Positions 57,705 to 64,000 of a stretch of 64,000 nt of DNA are shown one piece after another (the stretch's first letter is position 1; every line of letters begins with the position of its first letter). Location: positions 1-64,000 of the forward strand of contig CAYQQU010000012.1 of assembly GCA_964419545.1 (NCBI GenBank), written 5' to 3'. Below the pieces are notes generated by a model. That model made no database searches and was not told where the DNA came from. It saw only the letters and a program-made list of their open reading frames with translations. The DNA comes from CAYQQU01 sp964419545. GTDB lineage: Bacteria > Bacteroidota > Bacteroidia > Chitinophagales > Saprospiraceae. Made by a program: the position numbers and the translations under genes.

Positions 57705-60700
57705 TTAACCCTTATCCTTTTTTTCGGTCTTGAGGGTGCGCAGGCGTTCCTCGGCTTCCCGGATCTGTTTCTGTAGGGTTTCCAGGCGGCTTTGCTCATC
57801 GGCGAGCTTGGTTTCAACTTGTTCCAGTTTTTGCTGCTCCTCGCGAATGCGGGTAGCCGTTTCTTCCTTGATCCGGGTAATCTGTTCGGTCGATTGCTGT
57901 CGCGCTTCGTATATCGCTTCGGAGGAGCGGCGGCGGGCTTCGGCGATCTCCGCTTCGGTTTCTTCCCGCACCGTTTCGGCTTCGCCACGGTACTGAGCGA
58001 TCTTATCCTGGGTTTCCTTGCGGATGGTCTCCACCTCCAGTTTGGCGCGATCGCGGGCGGCGGCCACCTGTTCGGAGGCGGCGGTGCGGGCAGCTTTCGT
58101 TTGTTCGGCGAGTTCGGTCAGCTCTTTTTCCTGTTGGGAGCGGGCCTGGGCGATAGCTTCGGCGGCCTGTTTTTTAACGCTGGCCACTTCGGCGGCCGAC
58201 TGTTCTTTGGCGTTGGCGATCTGGTTGGCGGCGTTCTCTTTTTCTTTCAGCACCTCCAGCGCCAGGGTTTCTTTTTCGCGAGCGGCGTTCTCGCGGGCCG
58301 CTTTGATCTGGGTAGTCGTTTGTTCGCGGATGGTCGACAGTTCCAGCTGCGCCCGTTCGCGGGCTTCCGCCACCTGTTTAGCCAGCGCCTCCTGTTCGGC
58401 GGCCGATTTTTCCCGTTGTTCCCGGATCTTTTCGGCTTCCTCGCTTTGTACTGCAGCGATATTTTCGGCAGCTTCCCGGCGGGCGGCGGCCACCTCTTCC
58501 GCCGATGTTTGTTTAGCGCGTACGGCTGCTTCCTTGGCCGTCGCGATCTCCCGGGCGGCGTTTTCGCGGATGGTCGTCAGTTCCTTGGCGGCCCGCTCGC
58601 GGGCGGCGGCGATCTCTTCGGCGGTCATACTCTTGATCTCGTCCTCTTTGGAGCGCGCCTCCTGGATGGCGGCCGAGGCTTCCTGCTGGATCTCGTCGAT
58701 GCGGGACTGCGCCGTCTGCTGAGCCGATTGCACTTCGGAGGCGTAGGTTTCTTTGGCCGTTTTAGCCGATTCGTTGGCGGCGGTCACCTCGGCGGCCGCT
58801 TTTTCCCGGGCGGCGGCGACCTCCTGCTGAGCGCGTTCCCGGGCGGCGGCCACTTCCGCAGCCGACTGGGCTTTGGCTTCTTCCTGGCGGCGGCGGGCTT
58901 CGGCCAATGTTTGTTCTACTTCCTCTTGGATGCGCTTCATCTCTCCGGCTGCTTTTTCTTTGGCGGCTTTGATCTCCTGGGCGATACGCTCGCGTTCCTG
59001 CTCCGCGTTGGCGCGGGCGGCGGCTACTTTGGCGGCCTCCTCCTCGGAGATCTGCTGGATGGTCTGGGCCGATTGCTGCCGGGCGGCGGCCACTTCCGCG
59101 GCGGCGGCTTCTTTTTCTTTTGAGGCGGCGGCGCGGGCGGCGGCCACCTCATCGGCCGAAGCCTGTTTTGAGGCCTCGATCTCCTGGCCGGCGCGGGCTT
59201 TTTCTTCCGCTACCTGCTCCCGTATCTTGGCCACTTCTTCGGAAGCCAACTGCCGGGCGGAGGCCACCTGAGTAGCAGCGGCTTCTTTCTCGCGGGCTGT
59301 ATTTTCGCGGATCTCCGCCAGTTCCGTAGCGCTTTTTTGTTGCAGCAGCGCTTTTTCTTCGGCGGCATTCCGGCGGGCCTGAGCCAGCTCCACGGCCAGC
59401 TTTTCGCGCTCCAGTACGGCGTTTTCGCGGATCCGGGCTACTTCGCGGGCGGTCTCTTCCTGGATGCGCAGTATCTTTTCCGAAGCCTTTTCTTTGGTTT
59501 CGACCACTTCGCCCGTCGTGCGTTCTTTTTCGCTTTTGGCTTGTTCGCGCGCCGACTGTATCGCCGCTTCCGCTTCTTCGCGAATGCGTTGGAGTTCGTT
59601 GTCGGCATTTTCGCGCGCGGTGGCGATTTCGTCGGAATATTCCAGCTTCGCCATTTCCATCCGCTCCTTAATGGCGGCAATTTCGCCGGCGGCCCGATCG
59701 CGCGCCTCTTTTATTTTCTGGGCCGATTCCAGCTGCGCCTGCTGAATGGCCTCCGTAGCTTTGGCGCGGGCTTCCATCACTTCGGCGGTGATCTTTTCGA
59801 TTTCGCTGTCCGCTTTGGCTTTGGCTTCCTTCACCGCCTCAGCCTGGCCGGCGAGCGCTTCTTCTTTCTCTTCCTGTGCTTTCTTGCGGGCTTCCAGCAC
59901 TTCTTCCGCGTATTTTTGCTTTTCTTTCGCCGCGTTCTCCCGCGCCTGGGCTACTTCTTCCTGCATCTGCCGTTTGATGTTTTCGGCTTTGCGTTGCTCC
60001 TCTTCGATCTCGGCGCGCAGTCGTTTTTTGGTTTCCAGCAATTGTTGCTTTAGATCCTTTACTTCGCCGTCTTCCGCTACGGAAGCTTCGCCGCTTCCGG
60101 TTTTGGATTTGGGTTTTAAGCTCAGCGGATCGGCTTCCTCTTCGCTCGACCGGGCCGTAAGTTCGTTATCACCCAGGTCGACGTCGTTGACTTTGTCCTT
60201 GTCCAGGGTGTTGTTGAAACAGATCGCGATATTGCGGAACTCGGACTGCCGGCTGTCGTTGACCGTAAACTTCCGCATCTGGTTGTTGAAATTATTCTTG
60301 ATGTATAGCGTGGTGATGTCCGAGGTGGCGAACCAGCGCACCGCCTCCAGATTGAGCTGCAGGATATTGCTGTACACGGGCGTGCCGCCGTCTTTATTGA
60401 CCTCGCCCATCGCGATGAAGCGATAGCTGCGGCGCACCTGGTTGACGTCCATGAAGATGATCTCGTCATCGAGGTTGAATTCCACGCCTCCTTTGGAAAA
60501 CACCTTGGCCGTCACGCCTTTGTCGTTATTGTGCAGTTCGAGGCTGTAGGTGTAATTGCCACGCACTACCATCGTCTGCGTGATGGTGCGCAGTACGTGC
60601 GTACCCCCGATGGTGATGTCTTCGGCGATCAGGCTGGCGCAGTTCTGAGCGGATAGACCTGAAAAAATGCTGGTGCAACAGAGCAAAAAGGTGGCAAAAT

Positions 60701-60716
60701 AGCGCAAATGTCCCAT
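57705..60716 (-). CDS. Secreted 1003-aa protein with a giant alanine-rich hendecad coiled coil
   Basis: A signal peptide (about 1-23, ending LSA) is followed by a beta-rich N-terminal domain of about 170 residues (TITQTMVVRGNYTYSLELH and VNQVRRSYRFIAMGE) that I do not recognise. From about residue 210 to the end it is one helical coil rich in Ala, Glu, Lys, Arg and Gln. Recurrent EVAAARxxA, EVARIREN and EIATAKEA words are spaced 11, 18 or 22 residues apart (11, 11+7, 11+11), a hendecad pattern. ATG at 60716 is preferred to an upstream TTG. It is probably a periplasmic or surface filament. Confidence 0.75.
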   Translation of the reverse strand: MGHLRYFATFLLCCTSIFSGLSAQNCASLIAEDITIGGTHVLRTITQTMVVRGNYTYSLELHNNDKGVTAKVFSKGGVEFNLDDEIIFMDVNQVRRSYRFIAMGEVNKDGGTPVYSNILQLNLEAVRWFATSDITTLYIKNNFNNQMRKFTVNDSRQSEFRNIAICFNNTLDKDKVNDVDLGDNELTARSSEEEADPLSLKPKSKTGSGEASVAEDGEVKDLKQQLLETKKRLRAEIEEEQRKAENIKRQMQEEVAQARENAAKEKQKYAEEVLEARKKAQEEKEEALAGQAEAVKEAKAKADSEIEKITAEVMEARAKATEAIQQAQLESAQKIKEARDRAAGEIAAIKERMEMAKLEYSDEIATARENADNELQRIREEAEAAIQSAREQAKSEKERTTGEVVETKEKASEKILRIQEETAREVARIRENAVLEREKLAVELAQARRNAAEEKALLQQKSATELAEIRENTAREKEAAATQVASARQLASEEVAKIREQVAEEKARAGQEIEASKQASADEVAAARAAASKEKEAAAAEVAAARQQSAQTIQQISEEEAAKVAAARANAEQERERIAQEIKAAKEKAAGEMKRIQEEVEQTLAEARRRQEEAKAQSAAEVAAARERAQQEVAAAREKAAAEVTAANESAKTAKETYASEVQSAQQTAQSRIDEIQQEASAAIQEARSKEDEIKSMTAEEIAAARERAAKELTTIRENAAREIATAKEAAVRAKQTSAEEVAAARREAAENIAAVQSEEAEKIREQREKSAAEQEALAKQVAEARERAQLELSTIREQTTTQIKAARENAAREKETLALEVLKEKENAANQIANAKEQSAAEVASVKKQAAEAIAQARSQQEKELTELAEQTKAARTAASEQVAAARDRAKLEVETIRKETQDKIAQYRGEAETVREETEAEIAEARRRSSEAIYEARQQSTEQITRIKEETATRIREEQQKLEQVETKLADEQSRLETLQKQIREAEERLRTLKTEKKDKG

Positions 60717-61023
60717 GGCAGGCAATTTTTATGGTAATATAACCATTTTCGCTTGAAGGTATTCCATACTTCCTCTGGATAACGGCATGAGGGGAAAAAT
60801 TAGTCTTTGGGTGGCAGTTGGTCTTTGGTCTTTGGCAGTTGGTCTTTGGTCTTTAGTCGTTGGCGTCGTAAATTTATAAAGGACAAACCGGCAAGGACTA
60901 TATTTTCTTTGTAAGCACCCGCGGAGCCCTCAACCTCAACCTATTAGCCCGTCTGCTTCTCATCCGGGTAAATCTCGGCGGTTGGCCTTTGGTCGTTAGG
61001 GGCTTAGGAGACCGAAGACCGCC
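60717..61023. other. 307-bp spacer with tandem repeat
   Basis: No gene. Two perfect 21-bp direct copies beginning GGCAGTTGGTCTTTGGT lie at 60813-60833 and 60834-60854, followed by a degenerate GGTTGGCCTTTGGTCGTTA near 60980-60998. A hairpin-like stretch (CTTAGGAGACCGAAGACC) lies close to the pyrB stop. Upstream of the coiled-coil start no good -7 box was seen. Confidence 0.55.
60813..60854. repeat. Tandem 21-bp repeat, two perfect copies
   Basis: The unit is built from GGTCTTT words and occurs twice head to tail without a mismatch; a degenerate third copy lies about 130 bp on. It resembles intergenic repeats common in Lewinella-type genomes from memory. Confidence 0.65.
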
Positions 61024-61959
61024 TCATCCCCGTCGCGAGGCCAGCAAAAAGAGCACGGCCATCCGTACGGCCACGCCGTTTTCCACCTGCTGAAGGATGA
61101 TGGAGTGTTCGGAGTCCGCCACATCGCTGGTTATTTCTACGCCGCGGTTGATGGGGCCCGGGTGCATAATGACCAGGGGTTTGCCAACTGCTTCGAGCAG
61201 CGAGCGATTGATCCCGAAAAACTGGGCGTACTCCCGCAGGGAAGGAAAATACCGCAAATCCTGGCGTTCCAGCTGGATGCGCAGCACGTTGGCGACGTCA
61301 CACCAGGCCAGCACTTCGCGTACGTCGTAGGCGACCTGCACCCCGAGTTGGTCGATGTACTTGGGGATCAGGGTGGGCGGTCCGCAAACGGTGACGTTGG
61401 CGCCCAGCTTGCGCAGGCAGAAGATATTGCTAAGGGCTACCCGGGAATGCAGGATATCCCCGAAGATGGCGATATTTTTTCCTTCCAGGTCGCCCACTTT
61501 TTCGATCATGGAAAAGGCGTCGAGCAGGGCCTGGGTGGGATGTTCGTGGGTGCCGTCGCCGGCGTTGATGATATTGGCGTCGATGTGGCGCGCCAGAAAC
61601 TGGGGCGCGCCGGGCGCAGGATGGCGCATCACGACCATGTCGACTTTCATCGACAGGATGTTTTTTACGGTATCGAGCAGGGTTTCCCCCTTTTTGACGG
61701 AAGAGGAGGAAGCAGAGAAATTGACCACATCGGCCGAAAGCCTTTTTTCGGCGAGCTCAAAGGAGATGCGGGTGCGCGTGGAATCTTCGAAAAAGAGGTT
61801 GGCCACCGTGACGTCGCGCAGGGAAGGTACTTTTTTGATGGGCCGGTTGATCACTTCCTTAAAACTGCGGGCCGTCTCGAAAATAAGCTCGATGTCTTCC
61901 CGGGAGAGGTACTTGATCCCGAGTAGGTGTTTGGTGCTGAGTTGATGCGTTTCGGTCAT
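61024..61959 (-). CDS. pyrB: Aspartate carbamoyltransferase, catalytic subunit
   Basis: A 311-aa enzyme making carbamoyl-aspartate, the first committed pyrimidine step. Carbamoyl-phosphate binding is seen in FFEDSTRTRISFELA (about 54-68), then MRHPAPGA, GDGTHEHPTQALLDAF (about 131-146), and HPGPINRGVE (about 267-276). ATG at 61959 starts MTETHQ; the frame upstream is non-coding. No pyrI regulatory subunit lies beside it, so it may be the trimeric unregulated form. It is 75 bp after pyrR on the same strand. Confidence 0.96.
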   Translation of the reverse strand: MTETHQLSTKHLLGIKYLSREDIELIFETARSFKEVINRPIKKVPSLRDVTVANLFFEDSTRTRISFELAEKRLSADVVNFSASSSSVKKGETLLDTVKNILSMKVDMVVMRHPAPGAPQFLARHIDANIINAGDGTHEHPTQALLDAFSMIEKVGDLEGKNIAIFGDILHSRVALSNIFCLRKLGANVTVCGPPTLIPKYIDQLGVQVAYDVREVLAWCDVANVLRIQLERQDLRYFPSLREYAQFFGINRSLLEAVGKPLVIMHPGPINRGVEITSDVADSEHSIILQQVENGVAVRMAVLFLLASRRG

Positions 61960-62034
61960 CGCCGTTGGGCTGCTTGGTCCGCCCGGCCCCGCTTTGTGCA
62001 AAGGCCGTTCGGAATATGATCAAAATCCTATACT

Positions 62035-62595
62035 CTACTCCCGGTGGCGCTTATCCGGAAACAGCAATACCTGATCCGGCTGCCCCTGTTCCTGCCACTC
62101 CACCTGTACGAAGGCCTCGTCCAGCGCGTCGACCGTTATTCCCGTAAAGTCGGCCTGGATGGGCAGGTGGCGGTTGAAACGCCGGTCGACCAGCGCCAGG
62201 AGCTCGACGGTGCGGGGCCGGCCGTAATGATTGAGCGCCGTCAGCGCCGCTTGTACAGTGCGGCCCGTGTAAAGGACGTCGTCGACCAGTATCACGTGCT
62301 TGTCTTCCACCAGGAAATTCATCTCCGTCGTGCTGGCCTTGAGCGGCTTGGTCCGGATGCGGAAGTCGTCGCGGTAAAAGGTGATGTCCAATTTCCCGTA
62401 TTCCACGCCTTCGACGCCGAGGTCCCGCAGCCGGTGGAACAGTCGCTGCGAGAGGAGAACGCCCCGGGGCTGAATACCCACCAGGCAAGTCCGCTCGAAG
62501 CGATCGAACGTTTCGATGAGTTGATGGCAGAGGCGATCGATGGTTAATGCGAAACGCTCCTGGTCGAGTATGACGCGTCCTTTTTCCATAGACAT
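62035..62595 (-). CDS. pyrR: PyrR-like bifunctional pyrimidine regulator / uracil phosphoribosyltransferase
   Basis: A 186-aa phosphoribosyltransferase. The PRPP motif is VILVDDVLYTGRTVQAAL (about 97-114), and IGIQPRGV (about 38-45) and LDITFYRDDF (about 70-79) are PyrR blocks. In Firmicutes PyrR binds mRNA attenuators; here the promoter abuts the gene, with no room for an attenuator before it, so it may act mainly as a uracil phosphoribosyltransferase or regulate elsewhere. Start is ATG 62595 or the ATG at 62589. It leads pyrB. Confidence 0.9.
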   Translation of the reverse strand: MSMEKGRVILDQERFALTIDRLCHQLIETFDRFERTCLVGIQPRGVLLSQRLFHRLRDLGVEGVEYGKLDITFYRDDFRIRTKPLKASTTEMNFLVEDKHVILVDDVLYTGRTVQAALTALNHYGRPRTVELLALVDRRFNRHLPIQADFTGITVDALDEAFVQVEWQEQGQPDQVLLFPDKRHRE

Positions 62596-62599
62596 GGCA

Positions 62600-62631
62600 C
62601 AAAGATATAACGCCGGGGCCGATAACGCCAA
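62600..62631 (-). promoter_or_regulatory. Promoter of pyrR-pyrB, apparently leaderless
   Basis: On the minus strand TTG (62629-62631) and TATCTTTG (62600-62607) are separated by 21 bp. The -7 box ends 4 nt before the first ATG, so little or no leader is predicted. Confidence 0.5.
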
Positions 62632-62776
62632 TTTCCGGGGCGTCGCAAAAAAAATTAGCGCCCGGTTAAACCCGGCTGCTTCCGTTTAGTCAATAGAAGC
62701 GAAAGTACAAACGGCCATCAAGTGCGCACTTCATTTGCCGGATTCCATTATCTGAACTAAAAAAAAAGTTATTGCT

Positions 62777-63607
62777 ATGAAAAAGCATATTCTGATGTTT
62801 GTTGCGCTCTTCGCTTTCGGCGCGCTTTTCACTGCCTGCAACGAGGACGAACAAAGCAGCCCGATCGAAGAAACCGTCATCACCAGCGAAGACGTAGCCA
62901 CCGCCCAGAACCTGGTGCAGGACATCGAAGATGAAGTGGATGCCCAAGTCGAGTTTCGCGACGATCCTTCCACCAATGCCGATCCCTGCCCCACGGTGAC
63001 CGTCGATCCGGAGGGCGGCTCCTTCCCCCGCACCGTCACCATCGACTACGGCCCCGACGGCTGTGAAGGCCCCAACGGCCGGGTGCGCCGCGGCCAGATC
63101 ATCGTCACCCAAACGGCTCTGCTGACCGAAGCGGGCGCCGAACGCACCGTCACCTTCGTCGATTTCTTCATCGACGACGCTCAGGTGGAAGGCACGAAAA
63201 ACTGGACCAACGCCGGCCCGGACACCGACGGCCACCCCACGCTGATCCGCACCGTCGACGTCACCATCACGCTGCCTACCGACCAGACGATCAGCTGGAG
63301 CCACAACCACACCCTTACCTGGATCGAAGGCGCCAATACGCCTGGTCTGTGGGATAACGTCCTGCAGGTAGAAGGCAGCTCCTCGGGCGTCAACCGCTTC
63401 GGTACGGCTTACTCGGTGACCATCACCACCCCGCTGATCAAGCGCAAGAACTGCCCCTGGATCGTCAGCGGCGTCAAGGAAATTACCGTGGGCGACAGCA
63501 GCCGTACGCTCGACTACGGCGATGGCGACTGCGACCGACGCGCTACCGTGACGTTCCCCAACGGGTTCAGCCGCGAGATCCTGATCCGCGCCTGGTGGCG
63601 TCCGTAA
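62777..63607 (+). CDS. Lipoprotein of unknown function
   Basis: A 276-aa lipoprotein with signal MKKHILMFVALFAFGALFTAC (Cys21 area). An acidic linker (about 22-60) is followed by a beta-rich body with several paired cysteines (ADPCPTVTVDPEGG, DYGPDGCEGPNGRVRRG and KNCPWIVSGVKEI). DYGDGDCDRRATVTFPNG near the C-terminus echoes DYGPDGCEGPNGRVRRG earlier, suggesting an internal repeat of the fold. It stands alone and ends at a strong terminator. No family recognised. Confidence 0.82.
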   Translation: MKKHILMFVALFAFGALFTACNEDEQSSPIEETVITSEDVATAQNLVQDIEDEVDAQVEFRDDPSTNADPCPTVTVDPEGGSFPRTVTIDYGPDGCEGPNGRVRRGQIIVTQTALLTEAGAERTVTFVDFFIDDAQVEGTKNWTNAGPDTDGHPTLIRTVDVTITLPTDQTISWSHNHTLTWIEGANTPGLWDNVLQVEGSSSGVNRFGTAYSVTITTPLIKRKNCPWIVSGVKEITVGDSSRTLDYGDGDCDRRATVTFPNGFSREILIRAWWRP

Positions 63608-63633
63608 AACGACAAAAAGAGAAGGGAAAGATG

Positions 63634-63678
63634 AAAACCTCGGGCTCCGGCAAAAGCCGGGACTCGAGGTTTTTGTTT
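63634..63678 (+). terminator. Intrinsic terminator
   Basis: AAAACCTCGGGCTCCGGC, loop AAAA, GCCGGGACTCGAGGTTTTT: a long stem with few mismatches and a trailing T-run, 27 bp after the lipoprotein stop. It could also end glnS transcription from the other side. Confidence 0.75.
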
Positions 63679-63753
63679 ATGACCGGGCCAAACTTTTTTT
63701 GTTATACTTTTATTCCGTTCCCCTAAGGCATTTTGCCGTAGCCTGACGACCTC

Positions 63754-64000
63754 TTATTTCTTCTTCACCTTAGCCCAGGTATCCTTCAGCGTCACCGTCC
63801 GGTTAAAGACTTTGTGTTCCGCCGTTGAATCGGGATCCACGCCAAAGTACCCCAGACGCATAAACTGAAAAGTATCGCCCGGTTCGGCCCGGGCCAGGCT
63901 GGGCTCGGCGTAGGCCGGGTGGATGACCTCCAGCGAATCGTGATTGAAAAACGCCAGATAGTCTTTATCCTCGTGCGCGGTGGGTTCCGGATCGGTGAAC
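63754..64000 (-). CDS. glnS: Glutamine--tRNA ligase, C-terminal part (cut by window edge)
   Basis: The last 81 residues of GlnRS, which charges tRNA-Gln. The frame is open to the right edge. The anticodon-binding end block FQFMRLGYFGVDPDS and VFNRTVTLKDTWAKVKKK match GlnRS C-termini (LGYFxxD..., VFNRTVTLRDTW). The presence of GlnRS means direct charging of tRNA-Gln. The rest of the gene lies beyond 64000. Confidence 0.93.
   Translation of the reverse strand, partial: FTDPEPTAHEDKDYLAFFNHDSLEVIHPAYAEPSLARAEPGDTFQFMRLGYFGVDPDSTAEHKVFNRTVTLKDTWAKVKKK

Noticed and set aside
57792..59123. 443-codon open frame antisense to the coiled-coil gene
   Set aside because: It is Gly/Phe/Leu-rich only because the sense strand is Ala/Glu codon repeats; no start context or family.
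62608..62776. PyrR attenuator upstream of pyrR
   Set aside because: No anti-terminator/terminator pair or PyrR loop is visible, and the promoter abuts the ATG.
1..64000. tRNA genes, rRNA, CRISPR arrays, complete insertion sequences or prophage
   Set aside because: No cloverleaf with CCA-end context, no regularly spaced repeats and no transposase or phage structural gene was seen on either strand.

Overview
The window reads as chromosomal DNA of a Bacteroidota bacterium, most likely a marine-type Saprospiria/Lewinella relative. This rests on several things: type IX secretion (T9SS) C-terminal tails on three secreted proteins (37509-39353, 45033-46298, 47897-49636), many short SPII lipoproteins, -7 promoter boxes of the form TAnnTTTG in front of genes, near absence of Shine-Dalgarno sequences, and families typical of the phylum (DUF4296, DUF6438, DUF6435, DUF2520, HGSNAT-like acyltransferase, WbqC). 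GC content is high for the phylum. The genus-level guess is inference. No rRNA, tRNA, CRISPR array, prophage or intact insertion sequence was seen.

Layout. 1-9414: uracil-DNA glycosylase (cut by the left edge), a propeller-tailed membrane-anchored protein, DUF423 + M32 carboxypeptidase, TM2 and DUF2752 membrane proteins ending at two tandem intrinsic terminators, a PIF1-like helicase, and a multispan membrane protein. 9415-13946: a fold-back inverted-repeat element, a membrane protein, WbqC overlapping a dynamin-like GTPase, and a TM2-TPR-SHOCT protein. 13996-23022 (all minus): ATP-grasp ligase, a papain-like 655-aa protein, alanine racemase, then argB-argD-argC-argJ. 23129-30747: orphan FtsE, the CcmE/CcmF cytochrome c maturation pair, DUF2520 oxidoreductase, small proteins, uridine kinase divergent from a NupC nucleoside transporter. 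30994-39353: FG-GAP lipoprotein, DinB protein, prolyl oligopeptidase, HGSNAT-like acyltransferase, an 837-bp hairpin-rich spacer, and a degenerate GH13-like secreted protein. 39366-41770 (minus): mnmA-lipoprotein-rimM translation operon. 41917-49636: a LysE-like remnant, RlpA/SPOR, cohesin-like lipoprotein, OmpA lipoprotein-M43 protease-DUF6438, an RRM RNA-binding protein with long leader, and a PKD/T9SS protein. 49684-57626: pentapeptide-repeat protein, ABC-F, a SixA-DUF4296-response regulator-histidine kinase run, SDR, and a TlpA-like thioredoxin protein. 57705-64000: a 1003-aa secreted coiled-coil protein, pyrR-pyrB, a lipoprotein, and the C-terminus of GlnRS.

How genes work together. Pyrimidine metabolism appears three times (uridine kinase + NupC salvage; PyrR + aspartate carbamoyltransferase de novo). 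The arginine genes cover four acetylated-intermediate steps, with ArgJ permitting acetyl recycling. CcmE and CcmF are successive heme carriers of System I cytochrome c maturation; CcmE here is the CxxxY variant. MnmA and RimM are co-transcribed tRNA and ribosome maturation factors.

The most unusual content is the ATP-grasp ligase next to a large protein of unrecognised family that carries papain-like Gln/Cys/His/Asn signatures (19742-23022). Next are the about 790-residue hendecad coiled coil at 57705-60716, the GH13-like protein that seems to have lost its catalytic residues, the fold-back element at 9483-9636, and the apparently leaderless pyrR and ABC-F promoters. All family calls come from reading motifs by eye; no database search was possible.
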